A stretch of 64,000 nucleotides of DNA, from assembly GCF_905147365.1 (NCBI RefSeq), contig NC_056418.1, positions 4,711,262 to 4,775,261 on the forward strand, in the 5' to 3' direction. Numbering within the stretch: position 1 is the first letter of the stretch; each line of letters opens with the position of its first letter. Source of the stretch: Aricia agestis (taxonomy: Eukaryota > Arthropoda > Insecta > Lepidoptera > Lycaenidae). A program made the position numbers and the translations under genes. This document shows positions 10,601 to 18,929 of the stretch, piece by piece. Under the pieces are notes generated by a model. That model was not told where the DNA came from, ran no database searches, and saw nothing but the letters and a program-made list of their open reading frames with translations.

Positions 10601-11801
10601 GGTAAAACTGCTCCGATATCACCAGATCGAATTTGTTGTCTTGTTTCAGAAACTCCTGGACGGGCTTGGACTTTAGCGCCACCTCAGTCATGGCTAGACC
10701 GCCGGTCCAGAGGATCTTGTCCTGGAATTCGGAGGCCGTCATGTCGGCCATCGTAAAAATGTTTGGTTTCTCGGTTCCTGTAAAAACACATGGCAATTGA
10801 GATACCGATATTACCGCTCAAGAAAACTTTTCTTCTAGTCAATAATATTATAAGCTTTTGTTGATGCCATTTATTAATATTATGTATTACATTTAATATT
10901 ACTGGATTTGCTGGACTGCTTACTAGATGCTTTGGGTACATTGATTATCAAAATATGCCGGTATCTATATAGACTCCTGCCATTATGACAGTTAGTCATA
11001 GTACGAGTAGCAGGAGCTACTTCTTCCACCAAGCTAGGAAGGAGAATATTGTAAAAATCGATAAAAGTCCTTATCAAATAACCACTCACCCAGAACATCC
11101 CATATTTCTGGACTGTCCGCCATCACCTGGTGGTAGTTTGGCGGCGGATTCTTTTCTGCGATGGCAGTGATGACGGTGACATTGTGACCTCTCCTCGCCA
11201 GCTCCAGGCCAATGGGGCTCAGGGATATGTAGTGAGATTTCGCAGAGAACGGAATGACGAAGAGTATGTTAGCGGATTCGACGCACGCCGCCATGCATAC
11301 TAAGAAGCATCCCCACCTTACCACGTCCTGCAACTTAAATTGACGGCCATAACAATACTTGCGCTGTCAGCTGTATTATAATATATTATACTTTTAAATT
11401 ATCTAATTAAGTATCCTCAATTAAAATTAGCAAAATAACACACCGTACAATAATATACATTATAGTTTGAGGACAATGTACGTATATAAATAGATAATAA
11501 TTTCATTGCGTAGTGCCTTTGTAAACCGATTTTGTTTAAGTGTTGGTGTTATTAGGTAGATGTTGCAAGTCTCGGATGAGAAAATACTGGGATACTTTTT
11601 TACGAAACTCACGGACATTTTCTCACTAATAAAAGAGCCCATGTACTTTGTCACCGTGGTCTCCTCTACGTGCACTAAAAATCCAGTAGTTCGTGAAACA
11701 TTCATGTTCAAACAAACAAACTCTTCAGCATTTCAATATAAAAAAAGTAATTATAGATTACTATTTAAATGAGGCCTACAATGAGGCACAAGACTTACCA
11801 T
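1149..11801 (-). CDS. UDP-glycosyltransferase (UGT), complete, five coding exons
   Basis: Transfers a sugar from a UDP-sugar to small lipophilic substrates (plant toxins, pigments, hormones, xenobiotics); acts as an ER membrane enzyme facing the lumen. Exons: 11801-11799, 11327-11090, 10777-10179, 3311-3089, 1651-1149. These join in one frame to 521 aa plus stop, the usual insect UGT length. Seen: signal peptide at residues 1-20; SHY with the expected catalytic His33; YVNFGS at 295-300; WLPQ at 347-350; signature with HGG at 365-367, Glu373 and Asp389-Gln390; transmembrane segment about 476-500; cytosolic tail ending KKNKKQKAT. All four introns have GT-AG ends and compatible phases. The first half normally binds the acceptor and the second half UDP-sugar. 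Family membership is near certain; subfamily and substrate cannot be read from sequence alone. No inactivating change was seen. Confidence 0.95.
1652..3088 (-). other. UGT intron 4
   Basis: 1,437 nt, GT-AG with the weak donor GTAAAA. It holds a foldback element (1983-2121), a stretch of unclear origin (2510-2930) and a small LINE-tail fragment (about 2934-2985, with ACTTTGAGTCCCGGGAAAGG). No exon was seen inside. Confidence 0.7.
1983..2121. mobile_element. foldback MITE family B, copy 1
   Basis: Imperfect terminal inverted repeats around ATTGATCCATAGG. Related copies lie at 44652-44796 and 56330-56496. All three share a middle with CAGACCTACG and GGGTTT. No protein is encoded, so this is a non-autonomous DNA transposon by inference. 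Confidence 0.6.
3089..3311 (-). CDS. UGT exon 4: start of the UDP-sugar binding half
   Basis: Acceptor TTTACAG, phase 0 start. It encodes residues 281-354 plus one base of Ala355, including the GFIYVNFGS strand and the WLPQ motif (347-350) that packs against UDP. The donor GTAAAA is weak, but the join to exon 5 restores the conserved order WLPQ-D-L-A-H-P. Residues 279-282 join the two halves without a gap relative to the family. Confidence 0.93.
3507..3834. mobile_element. DNA transposon (MITE) with about 58-bp terminal inverted repeats
   Basis: The left end begins AACGAACTTACCAAGTGAAG and the right end is its near-perfect reverse complement for about 58 bp (3507-3566 against 3776-3834). The inside carries a module also found at 9006-9205 (CATCCCGCTAGGCAATACGC, CTCGACAAAAATATCTCGTC). 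Length 328 bp, no coding capacity. Target duplication unclear; TCA flanks both ends. Confidence 0.75.
3840..3895. repeat. short repeat module shared with 9165-9205 and 50755-50800
   Basis: Carries TTCTTCGCTTCATTCTTCGA followed by a TAATTAACCAAAAGTAG stretch. The reverse complement of the same module ends the repeat at about 9205 and recurs at 50760-50800. Confidence 0.7.
3908..4033 (-). mobile_element. interspersed repeat family A, copy 2
   Basis: Family A core in minus orientation with an A/T-rich tail at the left. It breaks off after GCAGGTGCGTTGCCG, so it is 5' truncated. Confidence 0.85.
4436..4614 (-). mobile_element. retroelement tail with (CAGA)n microsatellite
   Basis: Reads on the minus strand from a CTATACTAATATTATAAATG start through a short CTGT run (4553-4576 on the plus strand) and a CAAAACTACTGAACCGATTG-type segment. 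The pattern is among the commonest lepidopteran repeats. No protein. Confidence 0.75.
4797..5131 (+). mobile_element. non-autonomous Helitron-like element, copy 1
   Basis: Starts near TATATAAAATTCTCCTGTCA and ends TTTGCCGGGACAGCTAG followed by T, the typical CTAG|T Helitron 3' end in Lepidoptera. Close copies lie at 45553-45865 and, shortened and inverted, at 36813-36995. Shared inside: CGAGACTGACGGCGACCATT and CCATGGTG. Confidence 0.7.
5132..5751. other. AT-rich intron sequence, nothing recognised
   Basis: A 69-codon minus-strand frame at 5380-5589 has no recognisable domain, no acceptable splice frame with the UGT and AT-biased codons. It is taken as chance. Confidence 0.4.
5760..6873. mobile_element. 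hAT-type DNA transposon with 8-bp target duplication
   Basis: Ends GCTAGTGGTCCCCAATC (left) and GGTTGGGGATAGC (right) are inverted matches of the hAT consensus (CAGTGGTCCCCAA class). Flanks TATATTAA (5752-5759) and TGTATTAA (6874-6881) agree at 7 of 8 bases, as expected for a hAT target duplication. No transposase frame remains. A second element sits inside. Confidence 0.7.
5884..6705. mobile_element. foldback element nested in the hAT
   Basis: Inverted ends TAAGACCCAGTTTCATCA and TGGTGAAATTGGGTCTA, about 820 bp, lying wholly within 5760-6873. The inside contains repeated motifs such as AACGGCCTGTTA. No protein is encoded. The exact ends and target duplication are uncertain. Confidence 0.6.
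7020..7849. other. intron sequence of unclear origin
   Basis: 7130-7320 is a low-complexity patch repeating GTCTGATAATATCGAGA-like words. A 72-codon minus-strand frame (7434-7652, Pro/Gly-rich) has no recognised domain, and no splice join with the UGT was found for it. Possibly old retroelement sequence. Confidence 0.35.
7850..8825. repeat. irregular tandem array, about six units of 120-200 bp
   Basis: Each unit carries a TTCTATTTATAGAA palindrome (or decayed form) near 7868, 7990, 8176, 8320, 8503 and 8702, and most carry ACATCGTCAGAGA, CGCAGTCAATTCCGATGCAT and a CACACATTATGGC-like word. The same unit recurs at 50395-50760. Probably the interior of a larger non-autonomous element whose end is at 9006-9205. 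Confidence 0.75.
9006..9205. repeat. terminal module of the tandem-repeat element
   Basis: Reverse complement of the module inside 3566-3690 (GAGGGCGCTGACGAGCGAGT, CGAGATATTTTTGTCGAGTA), ending in GAAGAATGAAGCGAAGAAAT. The same end follows the tandem unit at 50760-50800, so module and array belong together. Confidence 0.7.
9206..9548. other. AT-rich intron sequence, nothing recognised
   Basis: No repeat or open frame of note. Confidence 0.4.
9549..9998 (-). mobile_element. insect AGGGTTCCGTACCC-type interspersed repeat, copy 1
   Basis: On the minus strand it begins AGGGTTCCGTACCCAAAGGG, passes a CTGTCCGTCTGTGTC run and CTGTTGCCGCTATAACAA, and ends near GTGCGAGTCTGACTCGCACT. A plus-strand copy lies at 37290-37725. 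Family common in Lepidoptera; non-coding, retroelement-like. Class not settled from sequence. Confidence 0.75.
10179..10777 (-). CDS. UGT exon 3: substrate-binding half
   Basis: Residues 82-280, plus the last two bases of Gly81. The acceptor TTTTACAG precedes GAACCGAG and the donor CCG|GTAAGT follows Pro280. Contains DLVISEQF, the region that in characterised UGTs carries or neighbours the acidic partner of the catalytic His, and NIVEIGGIHV, where acceptor half meets donor half. The long antisense frame over it is a shadow of this exon's GC-rich codons. Confidence 0.95.
11090..11327 (-). CDS. UGT exon 2: signal peptide and catalytic His
   Basis: Acceptor TTGCAG at 11328-11333, 238 nt. Residues 2-80 plus one base of Gly81. 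A hydrophobic stretch (WGCFLVCMAACV) ends near Ser19-Ala20, a likely signal peptidase site, followed by ANILFVIPFSAKSHY with His33. The exon has no ATG at its start; the upstream TTG is part of the splice acceptor, so the start lies in exon 1. A Met at residue 13 could start a shortened form but would cut the signal peptide. Confidence 0.93.
11799..11801 (-). CDS. UGT exon 1: start codon only
   Basis: The minus strand reads TTAAAATG|GTAAGTCTT: an ATG immediately followed by a consensus donor. Joined to the acceptor at 11328 (471-nt intron) it gives Met-Asp-Val-Val-Arg-Trp in phase 0. This is the only start found that completes the signal peptide. The exon would otherwise be 5' UTR, from about 11893. 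Confidence 0.75.
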
Positions 11802-11892
11802 TTTAATTATTTAAATCCGTTCTTCTTAATTTGAAAGTGTAATTAAAAAACAAAACAACAACGTGCGTATCCTTCACCGTCCAACGGGCAAC

Positions 11893-11923
11893 TGTCTGCC
11901 TGTCAGATAGTGATTATATTATA
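11893..11923 (-). promoter_or_regulatory. UGT core promoter: TATA box and initiator
   Basis: On the minus strand TATAATA begins at 11923 and an arthropod-type initiator ACAGTT has its central A at 11893, exactly 30 nt downstream, the usual TATA-to-start distance. The predicted 5' UTR to the ATG is about 91 nt, on the exon that ends at the GTAAGT donor. Inference from motifs and spacing. Confidence 0.5.
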
Positions 11924-12132
11924 TTCTCTTTGGTCCGTCAAACTATATCAACAGTATACATAGTAATCAGATAACACAGGTCATTTACTCCACAACAGTT
12001 ATCTGGTAGATATCTGTAATATTATTAGTTGTTACATAAACCAAAATGGGACACCACTTTTATGAATGTTTAATTGTAATATTATGAAACAAAATTATTA
12101 TGAATTAATTTTGGCATAGTAATAATAATTAT

Positions 12133-12262
12133 TATTATGGTACGAACAATATACGAAATATACGAATACGAACCATTGCGAATGCGAGTTTCTTACGCCG
12201 GTTTTTCTCGCCGGGCTAGTTCCCAAACCGGTGGTAGGCATCGTAGTACCCCTGTAGCTCCA
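12133..12262. mobile_element. interspersed repeat family C, copy 1
   Basis: Shares GAGTTTCTTACGCCGG..TTCTCGCCGGGCTAGTTC and AAACCGGTGGTAGGCATC with 15668-15790 and with shorter pieces near 34148-34205 and 63165-63215. Non-coding retroelement tail by inference. Confidence 0.65.
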
Positions 12263-12595
12263 CCATGAGTAGCTATAGTATTTGTCGATACTCGATACCG
12301 ACTACGTAAATTTTTAGTATGGCAAATTTTACAGCGCCTCTAGCGGTCACTTGCGGAACTAAAATAGCCACCATGAGTTTACAATAAATACGTATCGAAT
12401 AAAAACTCGCTAGCGACTATAGTTTTTAGCTGCTTATCATACTTACACACTCTATACCATGAGTAAACAATTTGACAGGTAGTATCGTAAAATGCCGTTA
12501 CTACAGTAGGTATAAGTAGTAAGTAACTCAAGGCAAGAGGGGCGCCGTGAGTCGATCCTCCATCATTATCCGTAACCACTAATATTATAAAATCC

Positions 12596-12627
12596 ATACT
12601 AATATTATAAATGCGAAAGTGTATCTT

Positions 12628-12660
<33 letters not shown>

Positions 12661-12795
12661 TACCTCTTCACGCTCAAACCACTGAACCGATTTTGCTGTT
12701 TGACATGGAGATACATACTTTGAGTCCCGGGAAAGAACATAGTTCCCGCGCAATAAACGAATTTTGGCGCAACGGAGTTGCGGGCGTCATCTAGT
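12596..12795 (+). mobile_element. retroelement tail with (TCTG)n, well-preserved copy
   Basis: Starts ATACTAATATTATAAATGCG, runs through TCTG repeats (12628-12660), ACCTCTTCACGCTCAAACCA, CTGAACCGATTTTG, TTTGAGTCCCGGGAAAGAAC, and ends near GGCGCAACGGAGTTGCGGGC then GTCATCTAGT. This is the reference copy in the window for the LINE-tail fragments listed elsewhere. Confidence 0.85.
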
Positions 12796-12846
12796 AATAT
12801 TATAATATTAATAATTATGCAGAGCAGGCAGATGATAAATTAATAT

Positions 12847-14295
12847 TTGTTTTGTCGCGAATTCAAAATTGCAGGCCTAGATTTGAACCTGGGGAAGTGT
12901 GAACTTTTTGTCCCTGATGATTGTGGGGATAGAGATGAGATAATATCCAGTTTCAAGGCCGTCGCCCCAGAATTATCAGTGATTGAGAAGAGTGCACTTT
13001 TTCTCTTGGGTTCACCTGTTCTAGCCGATTCTTTTCCGGACTATATAAATGAAAAAACACGGGATTTTAGTGAAAGTTTAGATCGTCTTCTCCAAATTAA
13101 CAGTCACATGGCATTTACTCTGATTCGATATTGTTTATTCGTTCCAAAATTTACGTATGCTTTGCGGTGTTGTCAGCTCTGGAAGTTCCCAGAACTTCTC
13201 CATAGCTTAGATGACACCCTAAAGCATACGCTTTCCACAATTTTAAACATAAAATTTGATGAACGTTCCTGGACCCAAGCTACACTACCAGTAAGGTTCG
13301 GTGGCCTGGGAATACGAAAAACATCGGACACAGCTTTACCGGCGTTCTTGTCCTCGGTCCACGCAAATCGCGCAGTAATAGCCAAAATCTTAGAGCCCTC
13401 ATCTTGCCCATTCGTCATTCCCTTTGCGGACGAGGCCAAGGATGCCTGGGACATTGCTAGTGCCGGCAGCGAGGTTCCCAAGAACACATCTTCCCAAAGG
13501 CTCTGGGACGAGCCCATCTGCGAACTGGTGCGTAATAAACTGTTTAACACGTCTACCAGCGCCGTAGAACGGGCTCGACTTTTGGCCGTGGAGAGGTGGG
13601 AGTCGGGAGCTTGGCTGCAGGCACTGCCATCTAAAAACACAGGAACATTGCTGGACCGTAATACATTCCGTCTTGCCACTGCCCTGCGTCTTGGTGTCCC
13701 CCATGTCGTCCCCCATCAGTGTGTTTGCGGCGCGCGCGTTGACAGCTATGGTCACCACGGGTTGTGCTGCTCGCGAAGTGCCGGACGCTTTTCACGGCAT
13801 CACAACCTGAATGACCTCATTCGTCGGGCTCTTGTCACTGCCGGCGTGCCAGCGATACTGGAGCCCTCCGGTTTGGCGCGCGACGATGGCAAGAGACCCG
13901 ATGGAATGACCCTGGTGCCCTGGAATGTGGGTCGGGCCCTTGTGTGGGACGCTACTTGTGTCGACACACTCGCCTCGTCCCATATTCAGAGCACCTCGAG
14001 CTGTGCGGGCGCAGCCGCAAACCAAGCAGAGAACCTCAAGCGGCGCAAATATGAGAACCTCAGCGGAGATCTTATATTTGAACCGTTTGGGGTGGAAACT
14101 CTAGGCGCATGGGGTCCGGGGGCACATAAGCTTTTTAGAGGAATATCTAAGAAGCTTGTTGAAGCCACCCGAGACCCCAGAGCTGGGAGCTACCTGGCAC
14201 AGCGGATAGCAATTGCCATCCAACGTGGCAATGCTGTCAGCTTGCTGGGCACTCTGCCAGATGGGGACGACTTGGGCAAGTTTTTCTTTTTATAG
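12847..14295 (+). mobile_element. 5'-truncated LINE, restriction-like endonuclease type
   Basis: An open frame of 482 codons ends at a stop at 14293-14295. Residues 9-21 (AGLDLNLGKCELF) match the reverse transcriptase block just after the catalytic YxDD, so the copy starts there and lacks the core. Downstream are FGGLGIR (151-157), a CxC..HH..CC zinc-knuckle-like cluster (residues 292-308), and a PD-(D/E)xK-like site with RPDG (350-353), WDAT (367-370) and Asp373, as in endonucleases of the R2/R4/NeSL supergroup. The intact frame over 1.4 kb suggests a fairly recent insertion. An Ala-Asp-Asp triplet at 12828-12836 is in another frame and may be chance. Exact clade not determined. Not active by itself. 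Confidence 0.85.
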
Positions 14296-15270
14296 TTTTA
14301 TATTTAAAGTTTGTATATATAATATATCTGTATATTTTAGATAGTATTTTAGTGTTTACATTTCTATCATATATGGACAATAATATTATTTTTTTGGAAG
14401 TCGGTTAAAAATGATTACTTATATTTGTTTAAATTATTATTTACCTGCTTGACCTAACTATTAATAATAATTATTAATGGTGTTTATTTATGTCTATCTT
14501 ATATATTTTTGTAATAGCTAGGTAAAGTAGGGAGCCGTGACAAAATATTGAGACTTGTAAGTGCGCCGCAGGCTGAAAAAGATTGGGAACCCCTACATTA
14601 GCCAGTGAAAGAGTTTCACGCAAAACAATATTTATTTTTAAGAGGGCGACTAACCCAAAAAATCAAACATCGTCCTCTCTTCACACTCACGCCCGTCTTT
14701 CATATTCCAGGTGAAAAAGGACGACGCGGATTCATCACCAAATTAGTTTTTTCTCAATAACTTGATAAAGATACAACATTTTAAAGATCCGCTAGGTCGA
14801 TCTCTCAATGATAGAATATGTGTTAAAATATTAACTTAGTAAATTCGTGAAAATTAGATGCATCTTTGTGATTTTTTTCTATCGAGAAAATTTTAAGATA
14901 ACGTGTTTTTGCTCAGATCGAATTCTCGGAAATATAATGAAGTATCTAATTTTAGAAAATGAAACAATTCGGGGCTTATTTTTCAAGTAAGTATAAAAAT
15001 GAATTATAAAATCGACACTTTAGGGTTAGTCGCTCCCTCAATTCTTGGAAATCTATTGTTATTCTATTGTGTCTCGCTCACCGGTGAGCTTATGGGGCTT
15101 GATGGGTTAATATGTCCGGTAAAGTATATTTTAGTGTGGAATAATATGTTAGCGTTGGCTGCACGAGGAGACGAACGACGTGAACAAGGAAGTTTTCAAG
15201 CTAGTGTACGAAAGTGTTTCGGTCATCCACTTGAACATTGAAGTTATACTAATTGTATTAAAGAATAAAG
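14296..15270 (+). other. LINE 3' flank and unassigned sequence
   Basis: Starts with the probable LINE 3' UTR (AT-rich, to about 14450). At 14573-14600, AAAGATTGGGAACCCCTA resembles a lone hAT end. An 80-codon frame (14999-15241) has a hydrophobic start and basic end but no recognised domain; it may be transposon debris. Confidence 0.4.
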
Positions 15271-15278
15271 GGTTAATA

Positions 15279-15562
15279 CAGGGGCGTCTCTAGCCCATGT
15301 GGAGCCCGTGTGCAAATATTACCCTAGCGCCCCCTAGCAAGCGCGCGTTTTTCCGCACAGTTTTTCCGGCCGGGATTGCTAAAGCCGAGCAGCGCGCCTT
15401 GCTTTGTTGTAATACGACAAAATATATAAAGAAGAGCTCCAGATGCTACATAAAATGTATGCAAACTGTAGTTCTTTTTACGTTGGTCTCGGCTCGGCGC
15501 CCCTAGGTCCGTGGCGCCCGTGTGCAACGCACACCCCTGCACCTAAGGGAAAGACGCCCCTG
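15279..15562. mobile_element. hAT-type MITE with 8-bp target duplication
   Basis: Inverted ends CAGGGGCGTCTC and AAGACGCCCCTG, 284 bp. Flanks GGTTAATA (15271-15278) and GGTAAATA (15563-15570) match at 7 of 8 bases. The element is GC-rich compared with its surroundings and encodes no transposase. Confidence 0.8.
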
Positions 15563-15667
15563 GGTAAATAAAGTGGTTTTCGAGCATTTGTGTGGATTCC
15601 TAAGAGCTCTCATGGATTTGAAATCTTCACGAAGAGTTTCCCTTGGCTCGTCCTTATACATAATAAT

Positions 15668-15790
15668 AATAATATTATGGTACGAACAATGAACCAATGC
15701 GAGTGCGAGTTTCTTACGCCAGTTCTTCTCGCCGGGCTAGTTCCCAAACCGGTGGTAGGCATCGTAGCCTCCAGTTCGTTTTCCGACCCC
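15668..15790. mobile_element. interspersed repeat family C, copy 2
   Basis: Carries GCGAGTTTCTTACGCC, TTCTTCTCGCCGGGCTAGTT and AAACCGGTGGTAGGCATC as at 12133-12262. It is preceded by a TAATAATAATAATATTATGG run. Confidence 0.65.
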
Positions 15791-16007
15791 TTTCTGAAGC
15801 TAACCGAATCGAGATAATCGGCGACTTGGCGGTTGTAGGTTGTAGTTTACTTGGCGGTCCCCCGACACACCGTGACAACAATTATGGACTAAAATATCAC
15901 TTTACCCTTAGGAATTATTTAAACTTAAAGTCAGTAAATATTATTTCATTATTTTTAAAGTTGTTTGGCGGGTTTTTTTTTTTAAATTTCTAAATTTTAT
16001 TTGTTTA

Positions 16008-16280
16008 CTAGCTGTTGCCCGCGACTTCGTCCGCGTCAGCAAAATGTGATAACAAAGATAATAAAAACCCTTGGTTCATTTATAAAAAAAGTGAAATAAT
16101 CCTCCTCCTTTTCGGAAGTCGGTTAAAAAGTAGCCTAAGTTATTCCTTACTACATCAGCTATGTGCCTAAAAAAGTCCCGTCAAAATCGCTCCAGCCATT
16201 TCAGAGATTAGCCGGAATAAACAGACAGACAGACATACAGACAAAAATGGTAAAAAATGTTGTTATGGTGTCTGTACCCT
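16008..16280. mobile_element. insect CTAGCTGTTGCCCGCGACTT-type repeat
   Basis: Begins CTAGCTGTTGCCCGCGACTT, then CGTCCGCGTCAGC. It passes AGTCGGTTAAAAAGTAGCCT and ends with a CAGACAGACAGACATACAGA run and AAAATGGTAAAAAATGTTGT. Widespread in insect genomes; non-coding. A second member with GCTTCGCTCGCGTTAAGAAG is at about 27930-28060. Confidence 0.7.
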
Positions 16281-17247
16281 ATATACATTCATATGCATTT
16301 AGTAAAAAACGGTTCTTTCAATATTACAAACAGACACTCCAATTTTATTTATATGTATGTACTAATGTATAGATGACCTATAAAATCTATATTATCAACA
16401 TTATTTACAATAGCGCCATCTTCAGATCAGGTTTAACTATACACTATGCTATAAGTTCTCATATAGTCAACGATATGTCACTTTGCTGATGAGTCTGATG
16501 AGTGATGACATTCAATGGTCTATTAATTATTTTATATTATCAAAATAGCGGTTCCACCAACAGTCATTAAATCTACTTTTTAAAAATATGCATAGCTCAA
16601 TACTTTTATGTTTAAAAAAGAGGAAGTAGGTACACAAAGGACCAAAAACATGCAGCATAAAGCGACAAAGTATACTTTAGCTATACTAATATATATACGA
16701 ATTTTGGGATAATATGGTTTTTTATTGAAACAATGATGCGTCTTTATCTTCGTGCGATATATATACTTATTATACATAGATATTTATGGTTTACTGTATT
16801 TATCTATTAAAGTGACTTTTTCAATGTGCGAGAAGAAGACAAACAGAAAACAATTACTTACTTACGTTGTAGGTACGTTGGGGCGTTTCCCATAGAGACA
16901 ATATAGATGTCTAAAGTAACTCTTTTAAACGCTGCTACTTTTACAGTGACTTTCACACTATCTACCTCTCAACCTAAAGTAGATATTATCACTTAGTTTT
17001 GTTAATCTTCGGTTTTCATCAACAAAAATATTTACAAATCTAATAACAACATGGCCTGTCTATTATTTTCTGTCACATTTAATAGAAATTCATGTGATAT
17101 AATCTATAAATTATGTATATATTTTACTAGAAAATCTTAGGATTTACTGCAGTTCGAGCTTTTACAGTAAATTAAAGATGATAGAATATTAAAGTTGCAA
17201 CTGGCTTGACCTATTATTGGTTCTTACTTCTTACAATAATTGATAAT
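16281..17247. other. AT-rich intergenic sequence, nothing recognised
   Basis: Between the LINE region and gene 2. No repeat copy or open frame with support. Confidence 0.4.
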
Positions 17248-17412
17248 TTAGGGCCTGTTTCACCACTTACTATAACTTTTTTGACAGATTTTCCATACTC
17301 TATATGTCAAGTTAAGTTTAAAAACTTTTTAGAAAGTGGTGAAACAGGCCCTAAATTACTCTATCTGTCAAGTTAAGTTTAAAAACTTATCAGAAAGTGG
17401 TGAAACAGGTCC
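17248..17412. mobile_element. foldback MITE family D, one full and one half copy
   Basis: TIRs AATTTAGGGCCTGTTTCACC and GGTGAAACAGGCCCTAAATT frame about 106 bp (17248-17353). A partial second copy follows immediately, sharing CTGTCAAGTTAAGTTTAAAA and ending GTGAAACAGGTCCTAAATT. A relative with an internal insertion is at 34058-34330. Confidence 0.75.
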
Positions 17413-17627
17413 TAAATTAACAAAAACTGCAATAAAACGGCCATCTTAGTGCGTATTAATATTATATTTTTCGGATACATTATAAAAATTAACTTACATT
17501 AGATTATTATAAAAGTTACAAAATTATTGACAAGTAACAAGTTAATGAAAATTCTATATCGGACGGAGTTAAATCACTTGGAATAAAATTAATAAAATTA
17601 TGACTTTTTACATGAAGCAACATACAT

Positions 17628-17633
17628 TTTATT
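17628..17633 (-). terminator. candidate polyadenylation signal of gene 2
   Basis: AATAAA on the minus strand about 120 nt after the stop codon at 17753. Confidence 0.45.
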
Positions 17634-17752
17634 AACGGGAGTTAACGAATGTAGTCTACGATAGCTTACGTCTAGTGCTCCTCAATTTCAGTCTATATGA
17701 CTCAAAGAATAAGGTATATTTGAATATGGCAAACGAAAACTTTACACGCTAC

Positions 17753-18929
17753 TCAGTAATCTCTGAGTTTCTCTGTCACCTTGTAGTTGTGCCGTCTCCG
17801 CTCGGAGTAAAGCGGGGCCGTGCCGTTTCGGCTCTCGTACGCTAGGGGACGAACTCCATTGTCGTAGTACTTGACGCTCGCGACGGGCTCCTTGTACCCG
17901 CGACTCTTGGTCACCGAGTTCACCTCCCTCGATTCTATGACCTCCTTGGACCGCCCATCACGGGAGGGGATGACCTTCTTGCTGACGGTCTCCACCGTGT
18001 CGGTGACGCTCGGCCGCTCCGGGTCGCCGGACCGCGTGGTGTATCTGTACGTTTCGGAGTAGTTGTCGCTGCTGTTGCTCTCCCTCCTGTTCGCGGGAGC
18101 CTTGAGCCTGGTCTCCAACCTCGAGACGAACGGACTAGATTCTCTGTTGAGCGAGTCGGTCTTGTAGAGCGGCGTCCGGCGCTCCTCCGATATCCGGTCC
18201 TTGTAGTGCGGGGACGGGGTGTTGTAGCGGGAGGACAGCCTGCTGCCATCGGACTCGTCCTCGGCGTGCAGGGTCTGGTACAGCTCGGGCGCGCGCTCCC
18301 TCAGGCCCTTGAGAAACATCTTCTTCTTATCCGTCTCCTCATACTTGTAGCCGTTGGTGTGGCCGTTGGCGAGGGGGGCGGTCTTGCCGTACCTCGCCCC
18401 AAACAGCCCGTCGCGCCGGCGCTCGGTCTCCCTCGACACGGCGTCGGCTAAATCCCGCTGGCTGCGGTTGATGATGGAGACGATGCCCGGGCTCTTGAGC
18501 TGCTCGTTCTCGTCCAGCTTGCTGAGGTGGGGGTTGGACTTGTACATGGTGGAGTAGTTGCGGCTGACGCCGGGGACGTAGCGTGGGTGGGTGTCCTGTT
18601 CCGGTGCTCCCATGGCAAAGCTCTTGCTTCGGTTAAGGCCTTTATACGTCCGGGCCGGTTTCGCGGGGCCGGGAGGATACCCGTTAATTTTACGCTCTGG
18701 GGATGTGGATGGCTTGTTGGAGATGTTGATGGCGCTTGTCGACCGCTTGTTGGGCGTGAGCCGGTGCCAGTATTTGGAGTTCTGTTTCTCGGTGGGCTTC
18801 TCCTTCCTCTCGTGGAGTTTCCTCGGCAGGGTCTGTGCGCTGCGGGAGTAGTCCTCCTCCGGCTCGCTATTGAGGTTCAATCTGCTCGTGGAGTGACTGA
18901 ATCGCCCGAGTGTGCTGGAGTACTGGCCC
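17753..18929 (-). CDS. gene 2 last exon
   Basis: Acceptor CGTTCCAG; its first base completes Arg556. The exon encodes residues 557-947 and the stop TGA (17753-17755). Starts GQYSSTLGRFSHSTSRL; contains KYWHRLTPNKR, RSKSFAMGAP, SPGIVSIINRSQRDL and KKMFLKGLRERAPELYQTL, then Ser/Arg-rich sequence ending KVTEKLRDY. GC-rich throughout, with several long antisense shadow frames. Confidence 0.88.

Noticed and set aside
10200..10676. 158-codon plus-strand frame
   Set aside because: Exact antisense of UGT exon 3; the UGT frame has motifs, splice sites and phase support.
13173..13758. minus-strand frames of 168 and 119 codons
   Set aside because: Antisense of the LINE frame, which carries recognisable motifs on the plus strand.
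14999..15241. 80-codon plus-strand frame with hydrophobic start
   Set aside because: Lies between transposons and has no recognised domain, splice or codon support; described only as possible debris.
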